Positions 22,169-32,910 of a stretch of DNA of 64,000 bases are shown piece by piece; within the stretch, counting starts at the first letter, position 1; every line of letters begins with the position of its first letter. The translations under genes and the position numbers were made by a program. The notes below the pieces were generated by a model. That model was not told the origin of the DNA and ran no database searches. It worked only from the letters and a program-made list of their open reading frames with translations. Source of the DNA: Silene conica (lineage: Eukaryota; Streptophyta; Magnoliopsida; Caryophyllales; Caryophyllaceae); contig CM055314.2 in assembly GCA_029255685.2 (NCBI GenBank), positions 2,808,399-2,872,398 on the forward strand, given 5' to 3'.

Positions 22169-22786
22169 TCTATATTAATACAAGAACATTTTGTGCAATT
22201 TCGTGCGTCCACGTCGTCACGTCCATTTTCTTTTATTTTCTATTTTAAATAAATATAGGACCTGCCACAAAAAAATATAGAATTAATTGAAGAAAAACCA
22301 CTTTGTTAATAAAATGTCATCGAATAATCAATACAAAATTTCAATGAACCACCATCCTCAATTCTACTTACGTTGCATAAATAATATAATATGAAAATGC
22401 AGAATTCCAAATAGTCCACATAATCTATCAATAATAATAAAAAAAAATGAACAAAAAACATTACTAGACAATGAAAATATAAATGATAAAAAATGGTGAA
22501 ACAAATAACGTTGTTATATTATTTTACAAGCTTTTAACTCTCACATTTTTAACATCATAACAATGAATTTTCGAAATATCACTAAATTTAAGTAAATTTT
22601 TTGAATAATAAATAGTTTTCAAAAAAACTGTTAATAAATAAATAATACTATTTTTTCACGAATTTAAAACATGTGCAAATAGAATATAAAATATACATGA
22701 TTTTTAGTTTAACATTTTTAAATATTAATCATTATATTGATGTTTTTAAAACTGTACCGTGCAATTTTACACTGGTTAAAAACTAG
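22169..22786 (+). mobile_element. Non-autonomous Helitron, complete
   Basis: It starts A|TCTATATTAATACAAG at 22169 and ends ACTGGTTAAAAACTAG|T at 22786, with the weak subterminal palindrome ACCGTGCAATTTTACACTGG. The 618-bp interior matches the reverse complement of 1100-1634. No protein is encoded. It lies 69 bases downstream of the hairpin end of the previous Helitron. Confidence 0.8.
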
Positions 22787-22828
22787 TATTATTTATAAGT
22801 GTTTCTAATAATCGGTATCACAATATAA

Positions 22829-23876
22829 TTACATAATGAGATCATTAAGAGCAGTAAAAGTAGAGGGTAACTTAATAGTACCACTAGCAATCAACAGTAA
22901 AAGAATCCAAGTCGGTGCAATCCAAAAGAACATTATTTCCAATATTTTCTTCCCTGCCGAACGAGTAACTTTCTCCGTTTGCGCATTAAGCAATTCTCCT
23001 GTTTCCCGGAGCTTCTTTTCGAGTGGGCCCTCTGTCTTTCCAATTGAATTTGATAGTACTACGTCCAATACATTACTCTTATCTGTTGTTTCACTGCTCT
23101 TGTTTTAAACACGTAACACAAATTATTTGTTAGTCGATAAGTCTTATTTAAGAAACTTCTATAACTTACTCAACGTAAATGGCTTGTTAATTGTTATTGA
23201 TATACTGTCAAATAAATAAAAATAATGAAAACAACACCAAATCGCTACGCTGTTTTTATAGAACAATTCGTCCTGTATATCAGTGCCTGGGATGTTCCGA
23301 ATTTTCTACAGAGATAAGACGGTGCTCCTCGGTTTTTGGCAAGAAAACAGAGATGTAATTTTGAAGCTTTTATGCGTAATTCGTTTTTCTATGTTCAAGA
23401 AGATTGATTTCAGTAATTTCTCTTAAGAAAAACTGAACCATTACTCAACCGCCAAATCTGTTTTATTCTATAAATGCTCTGGCGCCAAGTTGTTCGTAAG
23501 GCAATTATACTGTGAACTTGTAAACAATAGACTAGTGTACATTCTGTACTTCCCAAACTAGCTTTATTATTTAATAAGTTCGTCCGTCTTTGAACCAAAC
23601 CCAAAATACGCAAAAATGAACCGGTAATTACACTTAAATTACCAACACGGCTTACCTAGCAGGATCATTGTCACGGTAAATGCCAGCGCCAATAGCTCGT
23701 TCGACTTCAGCTAGAGACGGCTTACTTGGATTAGGCGAGGTTCGCTTCAAAGGACCAATCTTCTTCCTTGGTGTGGTGGTGGTGGTGGTGGGTATGTTAG
23801 AATTATTGTTAGGGAGACAGGCAAATGTAATGGCAGGGTTTGATAATGTTGAAGGAATGTATCTTGACGATATCAT
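22829..23876 (-). CDS. CRR3: CRR3-like chloroplast NDH-complex protein
   Basis: The product resembles CHLORORESPIRATORY REDUCTION 3, a small membrane protein needed for the chloroplast NAD(P)H dehydrogenase-like complex in cyclic electron flow at the thylakoid. Two exons: 23876-23656 and 23096-22829, 162 residues. The intron has GT-AG ends, and its phase fits an AG|C Ser codon. The first 60 residues are rich in Ser, Thr, Pro and basic residues, like a plastid transit peptide. Then comes the family block PSLAEVERAIGAGIYRD, the block EGPLEKKLRETGELL, and one membrane span (about 130-150, FFWIAPTWILLLLIASG) ending IKLPSTFTALNDLIM. Recognition is from memory of the Arabidopsis protein. The sequence appears intact. 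Confidence 0.78.
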
Positions 23877-23904
23877 ACTGTGAAGAAATTTAATTTGAGG
23901 TACG

Positions 23905-24580
23905 GGAGAGGATTCTTAAGTTCGTAAGATACGTTGCTATTCGGGAATGTGTGGCTCCTTTGAGGATAGCATTTGTGTTGGTGTAGTCGCTTGTTTTATT
24001 TGTGAGTGTTTCTTGTCATCGTTGCGTTGTACTCCCTTCGATCTAGACAAAAAGTGCTCATGGCATTGTCACTTACTTAAAGGTAAGTGAAAGTTCCCGC
24101 ATGAATTGAATTCGAACCTTTGTCCTCAAGTCTGAAAGTAACAAGTAATAACCAACTTAGCTACTAACTTAGAATGTCTCTTTACTTATACATATGATAC
24201 TTATTTTCTAGCCCGGGTCATGGCCCCTAGGGCCAAGACATAGTTTCGCCTCTGTTCACGACGATAAATCAAACAAGATACCACATGACTATATTTTGTC
24301 TTATAAATTAATGGTAATATCAAATATTTTCTACAACCGTGAATAGTGCCAAAAAAACAATTGTTATCTTTATGTCTGGATTGGAGTGAATATACTTTTT
24401 TTTTCTCTAAAAATTTATAATGCCGAAGTTTATCAATTAATTATATTAGGATAGAATATTGTCTTAGGCTTCTAAATATATTCATCTCATTATATATTCA
24501 ATAATAATCCATCATTATAATCTTTGATGGTATCAGCTTTCTAGGGTAACGAAGCCATTTTTCGTTTCCGCTCTACTCTA
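23905..24580. other. CRR3 upstream region and degenerate repeats
   Basis: No exon recognised. A stretch at 24200-24260 (GCCCGGGTCATGGCCCCTAG) looks like the end of a GC-rich hAT-type element. TGAATTCGAACCTTTGTCC near 24108 is tRNA B-box-like. Confidence 0.35.
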
Positions 24581-24589
24581 GACGTCATC

Positions 24590-24865
24590 GCCTAAAGAAT
24601 ATTGGGATCAAATCAAGAATATTTTTCATGATAATCAACATTCTGGAGTTGTAACACTTGAGCAAGAATTTTCGCATATTTGTATTGAATATTTTGCGAA
24701 CGCCGCATATGCCTATTGCCTTGCCAACGTCTTAAAGTTATTGTGGATCAACTTAAACATCGGTTCCCTGGTAATTGATAGTCGTATCGTGCCTTAATTA
24801 GTTTTTGGTTTATCTCTGGCCTATAATAGTGTAGGTACCATTATTCGTCAAAGCAACTCGCTTCT
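24590..24865 (+). pseudogene. Ty1/copia gag fossil fragment
   Basis: The conceptual translation resembles the UBN2-type gag of plant Ty1/copia elements (a VTLEQEFSH-like block, then a GLSLAYNSVGTIIRQS-like block). Only this part remains. No LTR, integrase or reverse transcriptase was found nearby. It is broken, with several breaks, and looks old. Confidence 0.65.
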
Positions 24866-25275
24866 TGTAATACCCGACGTTGTAGTACCAGTTGACACTC
24901 AGTCGAGTAAGGGCAACTTGAACCCGGTCTATGGTTGGCAATGAGGTCGAAAGATGGTTGCCTTTAATTCTAAATATCTAACAATTTTTATTACATTATT
25001 TATCTTAATGTTCATAATTATCTATCTATGCATGTGTGACCCGATCCCATAGACTCTCTTTGATTATATATTTTTTCACATATATTTTTATATTTGTTAT
25101 CGATCCTAATCAAACCAACAGAAAAATATAACTCGATTAGAATAGAAATCTACTCATAACAACAATTTTTATACAATATTGTTTTTCTTTGTAGATTTGA
25201 CCCATGGCCTTTGTACTATATTGGTTTATGTTAGGAAATTTATTTTTGTATAGGTGTGCGATATCATGTGTAAAA

Positions 25276-26390
25276 TTTTGGCGCCGTTGTCGGGAAAATA
25301 CGGTTTCATTGCATTTTTATTTGTTGTTGATTTTTATTCTTTTTTTTCTTTGTCTTGAGGAACACTTGTTCCTTGAGACCGTTACTTACAATGTTTTCGA
25401 AGGTTGTTGTTTTGTCATATGCATATGTCCTTTCGTTTAGGTGAACTTATTCAAAGTGATCCCGAGCCAGAACGGTCTTTGCCTAGACAGTTACGTTTCC
25501 TTGGAGAAGTTCAATCTTCTTCTTCTCTTGAGGAACTTGAAGGTGCAACAAGATCCTATCTTATCGATCTTAAAGCTTTAGAAGAGGCTTTTAGTTCCAA
25601 CCAACCAAAGAAGATGGTGCGTTTGTCCGATCATTCTAAACCCACGATGACTATACTTCCAAGAGGCGTCACAACTACTCAACATGGGGAGACCAATTTC
25701 TAGATTAAACCGGCTTTCATCATCCTTGTTGAGAGGGAGCAATTTGGAGGTGGTGCTCTCGAAGATCCTAATTTGCACATTGCAATTTTTTGTGAGTATT
25801 GCTCGATGATCCGTCAAAATGAGGTCACAAAAGATCAAATCTGGGAAATCCTTTTTCCTTTTTCCTTTTTCCTTTTTCCTTTTCCTTGATAGAAAGGCTA
25901 TGGGGTCACCAATTGAGAGACTTTGGCCCTAGCTTTCTACCAAAAGTACTTTCGGCTAGAGAAGATACAATAAAAACTTCGGAGTCAAATTACTGTATTC
26001 CGACAAAATGAGAATCAGAGCTTGTACGACGATGTTCGGGAGATCAGGTACAAAGAACTTCAACGTGAACACCCTTATCATGGAATAGATCATTGGTTTC
26101 TTGCAACAATCATCTACAATGGTTGTTGTGGAGGATCTCGTCGAGTATTTGATTCCGCAAGCAATGAAAGGTACGATCAAATCAATGTGGAGCTTGCTCA
26201 TTCTATTATAGAATCCATGGCGATCCACGAGACCATGACTCATAGTACGTCAACTCCCGAAGTACTCCTTTTAACGCTGAAGACAAAGATCCAAGTTTGG
26301 CCCTCATAAAAGCTCAAATTGTCGCGTTTCAAGCACACATTGAGAGGAATGGGTCACGATCTCCTCAACAAGACTTGAGAGATATCGTAT
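25276..26390 (+). pseudogene. Ty3/gypsy (Athila/Tat-like) fossil: primer-site region and gag part
   Basis: TTTTGGCGCCGTTGTCGGG at about 25276 is the usual primer-binding region of Athila/Tat elements. A gag-like region follows, with blocks resembling LEDPNLHIAIFCEYC and YHGIDHWFLATIIYNG. No pol region and no matching second LTR lie in this stretch. It is broken, with several breaks. A CCTTTTT repeat has grown inside it. Confidence 0.7.
25852..25888 (+). repeat. Simple repeat (CCTTTTT)n
   Basis: Five imperfect copies of CCTTTTT within the gag fossil. Confidence 0.85.
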
Positions 26391-26652
26391 GCAAGTAATT
26401 ACAATTTTGGGTCTTGGTGTATTCTTATTAAGTGACATTAACTTGTTGATATATTTGTTTGAATATTCTGTCTTTTCATTGTCGTTTTATATAATTATAT
26501 GCTTTGTAATACTCTTATATTATTAAAAATATCTCATCGGGTTTATTTGTTTAGAAGTTGGTGGAAAGAAAAAGGCCCATTGAAATTTTTATGTTCAAAT
26601 TTTATTAATGATTTCTAACCATTAGAAGCTCGATTACTTCAAATGGTTCTAA

Positions 26653-26949
26653 GGCCTCGTTTGGTTGCCATACGGGAATTAATTTCCCATGATTTTGCAA
26701 AACACGTGAATTGGCCAATTCATGTGAATTGTCTAAAATTCGTTTGGTTGACATCCTGGAATTGAATTGACACATGAATTTGCAATTACTTAGGGGGCCT
26801 TAGGTAATCAAATTCCTCCATAATGGAGGAAGTGGGAATTCCTGGGAAAAAGAAAATCTCATGATTTGGAGTAACCAAACATCTTCATTTTTTCTAAATC
26901 ATGGGATTTTTCAATTCACCCATTTTTATAGGGGCAACCAAACGAGTCT
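26653..26949. mobile_element. Tourist-like MITE
   Basis: The termini are GGCCTCGTTTGGTTGCC and, in reverse complement, AGACTCGTTTGGTTGCC, with TAA on both sides (26650-26652 and 26950-26952). 297 bp, non-coding, with GGAATT/AATTCC-rich interior. Confidence 0.85.
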
Positions 26950-27010
26950 TAAAACTACTTTTTAACCGTAGTGTGATATTCTCTTAAAAGATTTTTTAAG
27001 AATATACATA

Positions 27011-29592
27011 TCTATAAATAATATTAAAAGGTATGTTGAGTGCGTTATTGTCAACTATTTCAATTTTCTAGCATGTTGTGATGTCACTTCACAACCAATA
27101 AATTTACTAAACTACCGTTCCACATATATATAAACGACTTTACTAAAATTTAGTACAATAAATGTTATTATAGCATCATTATTCTTAAATTAATTGTGCA
27201 TAATGAATATTTCATTAGCTAATTATTTAGTTCTTACAAATTCTCATCTAAGTTTCATACTAGTATTTTTTAATTTAAATTGATATTTTAGTTGATTTTT
27301 TTTTGTAATAGAGCAGGTTAATGAATCAATCCTATAAAATCTAATTAAAACGGTAGCCTAAGAGATGTAAGATGGCAAAATTAAAAGTGATGTGCCCACT
27401 CTAAATGTGACATACTGACATGGCGAAGAAAAGTGACATGAATTATCAATTTAAGAAAAAAAATATAAGTTAAAAAATTAAAAAATATAAGGTTTAAACA
27501 GGAAATAAAATAAAACTATTGATCTCACAATTTTTGTTATTTATTTGCCTTTATTAATTAACCATTATTTCCTTTATTTAATGAAATGACTTTTTTACTT
27601 TCCTTTCATTTAGTATATATACCTCGTTTGTATGTCCCATATTGTTTTTATCTTCCTTCTATTCATAAAATTTGGAGAGACTTAGTTGCAAAAAATTTCA
27701 TATGTAATTATTATAACAACCCTAATTTTCAACTTTATTCAAAAAATTAGCACTAAATAAGGTATACATAGAAAAGTAAATTAGATATTTCGTTTTTGTA
27801 TTTTTATTATGTTTTGATTTAATTAGAATCTTATTGGTTATTATTTTTTGTGTTTGTTTTAATATCGCAGAAGAATGAATTTTCATCTTTAGTCAAAAAA
27901 TTGGTAGATAAGGTATACCTAGAGAACTAAATTAATTATTCGCTTCTTATTTTTATTATGTTTTGAATCAATTATAATCTTATTATTTTCGTGTTTACAT
28001 TAATATTAGAGGGGATGACATACTCACATATCAATAACAATGCACGAGATTGAAAATAATAACCATGGATATTTTTTTTCTTGGTTTGAACGACTTATAT
28101 TTTTGCTCATTTTTTTTTATTTCTACAATGGTATATTTGAAACATCGAAAGGTAACAAAAATCTTGAATAAGTTGTTGACATGTTACATTATTGTCTTTC
28201 ACTCATTCCTACACGTTTGTCTCCTTTGTAACACTTGTGTTCTATTTTTATTTTGTCAAACATGTTAGAAATCAAATTGCTTAGTCAGAGTGTTAACGTA
28301 CGATGCACATATGTCAATTGTATCATATCATACTGTTGTAAATATATGCATAATAAAAATACGCACGATTAGTAATTAGTTAGAAACCGATTCTTATTCT
28401 CCGATTTGTTGTTCCAATTCCAATACTTCCAGGCCTTTAAGTCATTTTTTTTGCTTTCCATCAAATATATTATTCTATAATTCACAATATTTTTGGATAA
28501 ATTTTTTTTTTCAAAATGATCTATTTATATTTTATTTCTTATGGATTAGGAAATATTAATATTTTGTATGAAGTATAATACTAATATTGTTTTGATTATA
28601 CTTTAGGATGAGTTCGAATTTGAATAATCTATGTTTGGAATTGTATAGGCATATAAATCTTTATTAGTTGTGTGATTCCGAGAGATGTTTAATTAGTTTC
28701 GTGCATCTTATACTAATCATAATTATTATTAGAGTTCACTTATAAAGTTTTAATCTTTACTTTACTTTCTTACTTTGTCCTAAAACTATAAAATCGTATT
28801 AAAAAATTAACCTAAAAAATGCGACATGGCAAGTTTAATTGTGGCGTGGCAACTTTTATGTGACATGGCAAAAAAGTGACATGGAGTACCAATTTAAGAA
28901 AATTTAAAAATATAAGTTAAAAATATATATAAAATAAAAGGTATAAGCAAAAAATTTTGTAAATTATCGATCTCGTCTCACAATTTACCTTATTTATTTA
29001 ACCATTATTTACTTTATTAATGAAATGACATTTTAACTTTCCTTTCATCATTATTATTATATATACTCTTTATCTATGTACTATATTTTTTATTTTTCTT
29101 TATTAATGAAATGACATTTTAACTTTCCTTTCATCATTATTATTATATATACTCTTTATCTATGTACTATATTTTTTATTTTTCTTTCATTCATAAATTT
29201 TTGAGGGAATTAGTAATAGAATTTTTCATATATATTTCAAAATTAAGAGGTTTTTAACCGTATATAAAGTAGAAAATAAATTTCAATGCAATTTGTTCAT
29301 ATATGGAAGGGTGATTTCTTTAATGGAGTAGAAAAAAAATTTCAATGTAATTTTTAGATCGTCGCTTTAAAATAAAAAAAAGCTATTCACATTTTGGTTT
29401 GCCCATCATCCTGAATCAAAAATTGGAGTGTATTAAACATTTGTTTTAAAATACCGCTCCCCCAGTCGTATTCGTTTTAAACAAATGATTGTGAGAGAGG
29501 GACTACTCCGTACAAGTTATTCACAAATTAAACACTACTTAAACACGGTAAATTATTAGCGATCCCGTGATTTACACGGGCTCCAAAACTAG
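27011..29592 (+). mobile_element. Helitron, non-autonomous, about 2.6 kb
   Basis: It starts A|TCTATAAATAATATTAAAAG at 27011. It ends with CCCGTGATTTACACGGG, CTCCAAAA and CTAG|T at 29592. Two related segments of about 250 bp (27390-27640 and 28805-29080, both with GTGACATGGCA-like and AACCATTATTT...ATGAAATGAC blocks) sit inside as direct repeats. A second CCCGTGA...CTAG|T end follows at 29612-29636. No Rep/helicase is encoded, and the open frame at 28050-28268 has no recognisable motif. Confidence 0.7.
29013..29184 (+). repeat. Two-copy tandem duplication, 86-bp period, near-identical
   Basis: TATTAATGAAATGACATTTT begins at 29015 and again at 29101, and the following 70 bases, through TATCTATGTACTATATTT, repeat without visible change. 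The identity implies a recent duplication inside the Helitron. Confidence 0.9.
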
Positions 29593-29714
29593 TATAAACA
29601 TAACATAATCTTGATATCCCGTGAGTCACAAAACTAGTACTTTTAACATTTAATTTTTAGCTAGTTAAAGAAGAGTTAGCATTATTTGAATTTAAGACTC
29701 ACTAATACTTATGG

Positions 29715-30028
29715 ATAAGAGCAACCCCTATAGCAAACTACGAGATTTTGTAGTTTGCTTTGTCACATCTTCTTTTGAAGCAATAAATATTTTAAGTTAA
29801 AACGTCCTCCAGTGGTAACTACAACAAATGTAGCGGAAAATAACCCACTTAATAAATAAACTATCATAATATAATTTATGCTGTTACTTCTTAGTTATTA
29901 ATTTATTCAAAACACATGCTTACAAGCAAGGACATAACCTGATGCTCTAATTGGGAGCATAACGCTAGAGTAGTATTTATAATAATTACAAGAAGGTTTT
30001 TAAATGCAATTATTGGAGTTGCTCTTAG
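29715..30028. mobile_element. MITE-like sequence
   Basis: AAGAGCAACCCCTATAGC at the left and, in reverse complement, AAGAGCAACTCCAATAATTG at the right are inverted ends. GAGCAACTCC ends are common in plant Harbinger-type MITEs. The flanking triplets do not match cleanly. Confidence 0.55.
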
Positions 30029-30199
30029 GCTCCACTCATTTTAAGATGTTCGTGTGTATTATACTATAATGCCTAATTTTATGAAGGTGACAAAGTCATT
30101 TAGGATTATAATACATAATTTTTTTTTCAAAATTGTTTTCTTGATAAGTTTTTCGTATTTGTAATAAAATAAGCGGGAAACAAAAATTAGTTTTTTTAA

Positions 30200-30770
30200 A
30201 AAAAATATTTTTTTTTTTTGAAGGGAAAAATCGTTTCATTAATCAAAAGTCTCATGTAGTTACAACATATGTCAAGAATAACAGGATACAAAACGAATAA
30301 AATCAAATAAACTAAATTCTCGATCAACAGAAAATTTCTAAACTTGATGGGCTCATGAGACGCTTGCTAACATATCGCCTTCTGCGGCTTTTCACAAGAG
30401 GGTCTCCAAATTTTTAGGGCACTGACAAGAATCAAGTTCTTTTGACCAAAAGGTTTGTAACGAGCAATCTGACAGCAGTTTTATCTCCATAGGATCAACA
30501 ATGAAAGCGCCGATCTTCCACTTAAATCTTGATCCTCTCAAATAGAGGGGAAAATCTCACCAAAAGATGAGGACAAAACTCACCAAAAGGTGAGAACAAA
30601 ACTCACCAAAAGGTGAGAACAAAACTCACACAAAGGTGAGAACAATTCTCCAATAAAGGAGAGGCAAAAGGTTATTAGCGTAAAGAAATTAAAGAAGAAC
30701 GAAAACGGAAAATTTGGGGCTTACCTCCACCAAAAAAGTAGACGGCAGCCCCAAAAGTTTGAATTAGGGT
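30200..30770 (-). mobile_element. Non-LTR retroposon-like sequence, 3' part
   Basis: Read on the minus strand, the sequence runs from AAACCCTAATTCAAACTTTT, through an RNA-like transcript with no long frame, to ATGAAACGATTTTTCCCTTC and a poly-A run at about 30195-30220. The poly-A tail and lack of LTRs suggest a LINE- or SINE-type retroposon or a retroposed transcript. The Harbinger element at 30774-34518 interrupts it, and its presumed 5' part continues at 34522-34790. Confidence 0.45.
30552..30665 (+). repeat. Tandem 23-bp hairpin units, five copies
   Basis: Each unit carries a perfect or near-perfect palindrome, typically CTCACCAAAAGGTGAG. Units start at about 30552, 30575, 30598, 30621 and 30644. 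The last unit has CTCC...GGAG, where both arms changed together. Confidence 0.85.
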
Positions 30771-31157
30771 TTAGACCATCCACATCCATCCTCACATTTT
30801 TTCCATCACTTTAATTTTTTTAATCATTTCTCTATCCTAATCATCTATCCACCTCACTTTTTCTCCCATCACCAAATTTTACTCATTTTTTCCCACATCA
30901 ATTAACCATCAAGTTTTTCTCTTTCTTACTTTATTCTACCCCACACATTTTTCAATTAACAAAAAACTAACATTAATTTCATTTATAATTTTGTGTAAGT
31001 TAATTATAATCGTAATTAGTTAATAATCGTAATTAAAAATCGTACTTTTATATAATAGGACATTTTTTTTATTAAAAATCATAAAGCACTACAAATTTTA
31101 ACTTAATAATACATAAAATAGTAAAAACTTTGATTACAATTTGCTTATTTAAATACT

Positions 31158-32537
31158 TTAATTTGCAGGTCCGTATCGTTGCCAAATATGCTCAACTAGA
31201 TTTTTTTTTAATGACAAGTGCGTGTTTTTAGAACGCAAATTCTCGCGGTTTGCTATATATCTATCAATTTCAATTTGATAACCCGCTCCGTACTCTGCGT
31301 CTTGAACTTGTGAATGAAGATTCTCGTACTCCGAATAATCTGCATAATTAGCATACGTATCACGTTCATCTTCGACTATCATGTTATGTAATATAATACA
31401 TGTCGTTATTATCTTATTTAACATGGACTCTTTCCATGTTAAAGCCGGTTTTCGAATAACCGCGAATCGTGCCTGAAGTACTCCAAAAGCACGCTCCACA
31501 TCCTTCCTTGCGGCCTCTTGTTTTTCAGCAAACAACTTATCCTTAGGTGTTTGTGGAAGAGAGATTGATGGTATAAAGGTTGACCATTGAGGGTATATAC
31601 CATCGGTCAAATAATAACCCATATCATATTGTTCGCCATTAACCACATAATTAATGCGAGGTGCTCGCCCGTTTAATACGTCATCAAAAACAGGTGACCG
31701 CTGCAACACATTTATGTCATTACACGATCCAGGTACACCAAAAAATGAATGCCATATCCATAAATCCTGCGACGCTACTGCTTCCAATATCACAGTCGCT
31801 TCCCCACTTCGTCCTTGAAATTGGCCTCTCCAAGCCTTAGGACAATTTTTCCATTTCCAATGCATGCAGTCAATGCTTCCTAACATGCCTGGGAATCCTC
31901 TGTATGCTCCAACCTGTAAAAGCCTTTGAAGATCCTGAACAGTTGGACGCCTAAGATACTCATCCCCAAATTGTTGAATCACAGCTTTGGTAAATCTAAC
32001 AAGAACTTTCCTAGCTGTTGAATCCCCCAGCCTTAAGTACTCATCTACTCTATCAGCGGCCTCACCATATGCTAATAGACGAAGTGCTGCTGTGCATTTA
32101 ATCAACGGTGATAGACTCAACCTACCAGTAGCATCAGGTTTGTGTTGAAAATACGTATCAGAAGCTCCTACACCCTCTACAATACGCAGGAACAAATGTT
32201 TGCGCATTCGAAATCTACGTCTAAACATTTGTGGAGGGTAAACTGGGTTTTCAGAAAAATAATCGTTAAAGAGACGATAATGACTCTCCTCTCTGTTCCT
32301 CTCAATGTATGTTCTTTGTTTTTTATTTGACATATAGTTTTCCAATATAAGTGGTATAACATTATTTGCCATATAATTTACCATATACCTGACTGCTTCG
32401 TATGTTGCAGCTCTTTTTTCCCTTCGCCTCGCCTGCCTAGCATTCTCTTCTGAAGATGTCGATGATGAAGAAGAGGAAGAAGACGATGGGGGTGACCCAT
32501 AAGGGGAAAGAGGATGAGAACTTGATGAGGGCCACAT
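31158..32537 (-). CDS. PIF/Harbinger DDE transposase (nuclease)
   Basis: A 459-residue DDE_Tnp_4-type nuclease that cuts and joins transposon ends. The N-terminus is Ser-rich with a basic ARQARRREKRAATYEAV patch. The core shows GSIDCMHWKWKNCPKAWRG (first Asp), then VPGSCNDINVLQRSPVFDD and YYLTDGIYPQWSTFI (later Asp), and AARKDVERAFGVLQARF (Glu), in the order typical of the family. The C-terminal helix NKIITTCIILHNMIVEDE is also typical. Length equals that of intact plant relatives. The frame is uninterrupted and starts at the first Met. ORF1 lies 373 bases upstream on the same strand. Family assignment is firm, and host-gene domestication (as in ALP1) is unlikely given the flanking ends and duplication. 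Confidence 0.93.
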   Translation of the reverse strand: MWPSSSSHPLSPYGSPPSSSSSSSSSTSSEENARQARRREKRAATYEAVRYMVNYMANNVIPLILENYMSNKKQRTYIERNREESHYRLFNDYFSENPVYPPQMFRRRFRMRKHLFLRIVEGVGASDTYFQHKPDATGRLSLSPLIKCTAALRLLAYGEAADRVDEYLRLGDSTARKVLVRFTKAVIQQFGDEYLRRPTVQDLQRLLQVGAYRGFPGMLGSIDCMHWKWKNCPKAWRGQFQGRSGEATVILEAVASQDLWIWHSFFGVPGSCNDINVLQRSPVFDDVLNGRAPRINYVVNGEQYDMGYYLTDGIYPQWSTFIPSISLPQTPKDKLFAEKQEAARKDVERAFGVLQARFAVIRKPALTWKESMLNKIITTCIILHNMIVEDERDTYANYADYSEYENLHSQVQDAEYGAGYQIEIDRYIANRENLRSKNTHLSLKKNLVEHIWQRYGPAN

Positions 32538-32910
32538 TTTTTGTTATATAGGAGAATAATTTAGAGTTATTTGAGTGATATATGTGATAGTGAGGATGAA
32601 TGCTTTATATAAAGGTAATAGATTAGGATAAGATAAGGTTTTATCTTCATACTAGAAGATTTCATTTAGATGTTGATAAGATTTTATGTAGATAGGATAG
32701 GATTTTGTTTGGATAAAGAGTTATCATTCTACTTTTGTTTATAAGATAAGATATAAAAATCGAATTACAAGCACGTAGAATTTAATATATTACATTAGAA
32801 GATGACGACTTACATAATCAAAATACATTAGAATACTTTAAAAAAGTGCATAAATAAAAACTAAAGTACTACAAACTACATTACTTTATAATAAAAACTA
32901 GTACAAAATA

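Noticed and set aside
31158-32537. Domesticated Harbinger nuclease gene (ALP1-like)
   Set aside because: It lies within matching inverted ends and a TTA duplication and next to ORF1, so it is part of a transposon.
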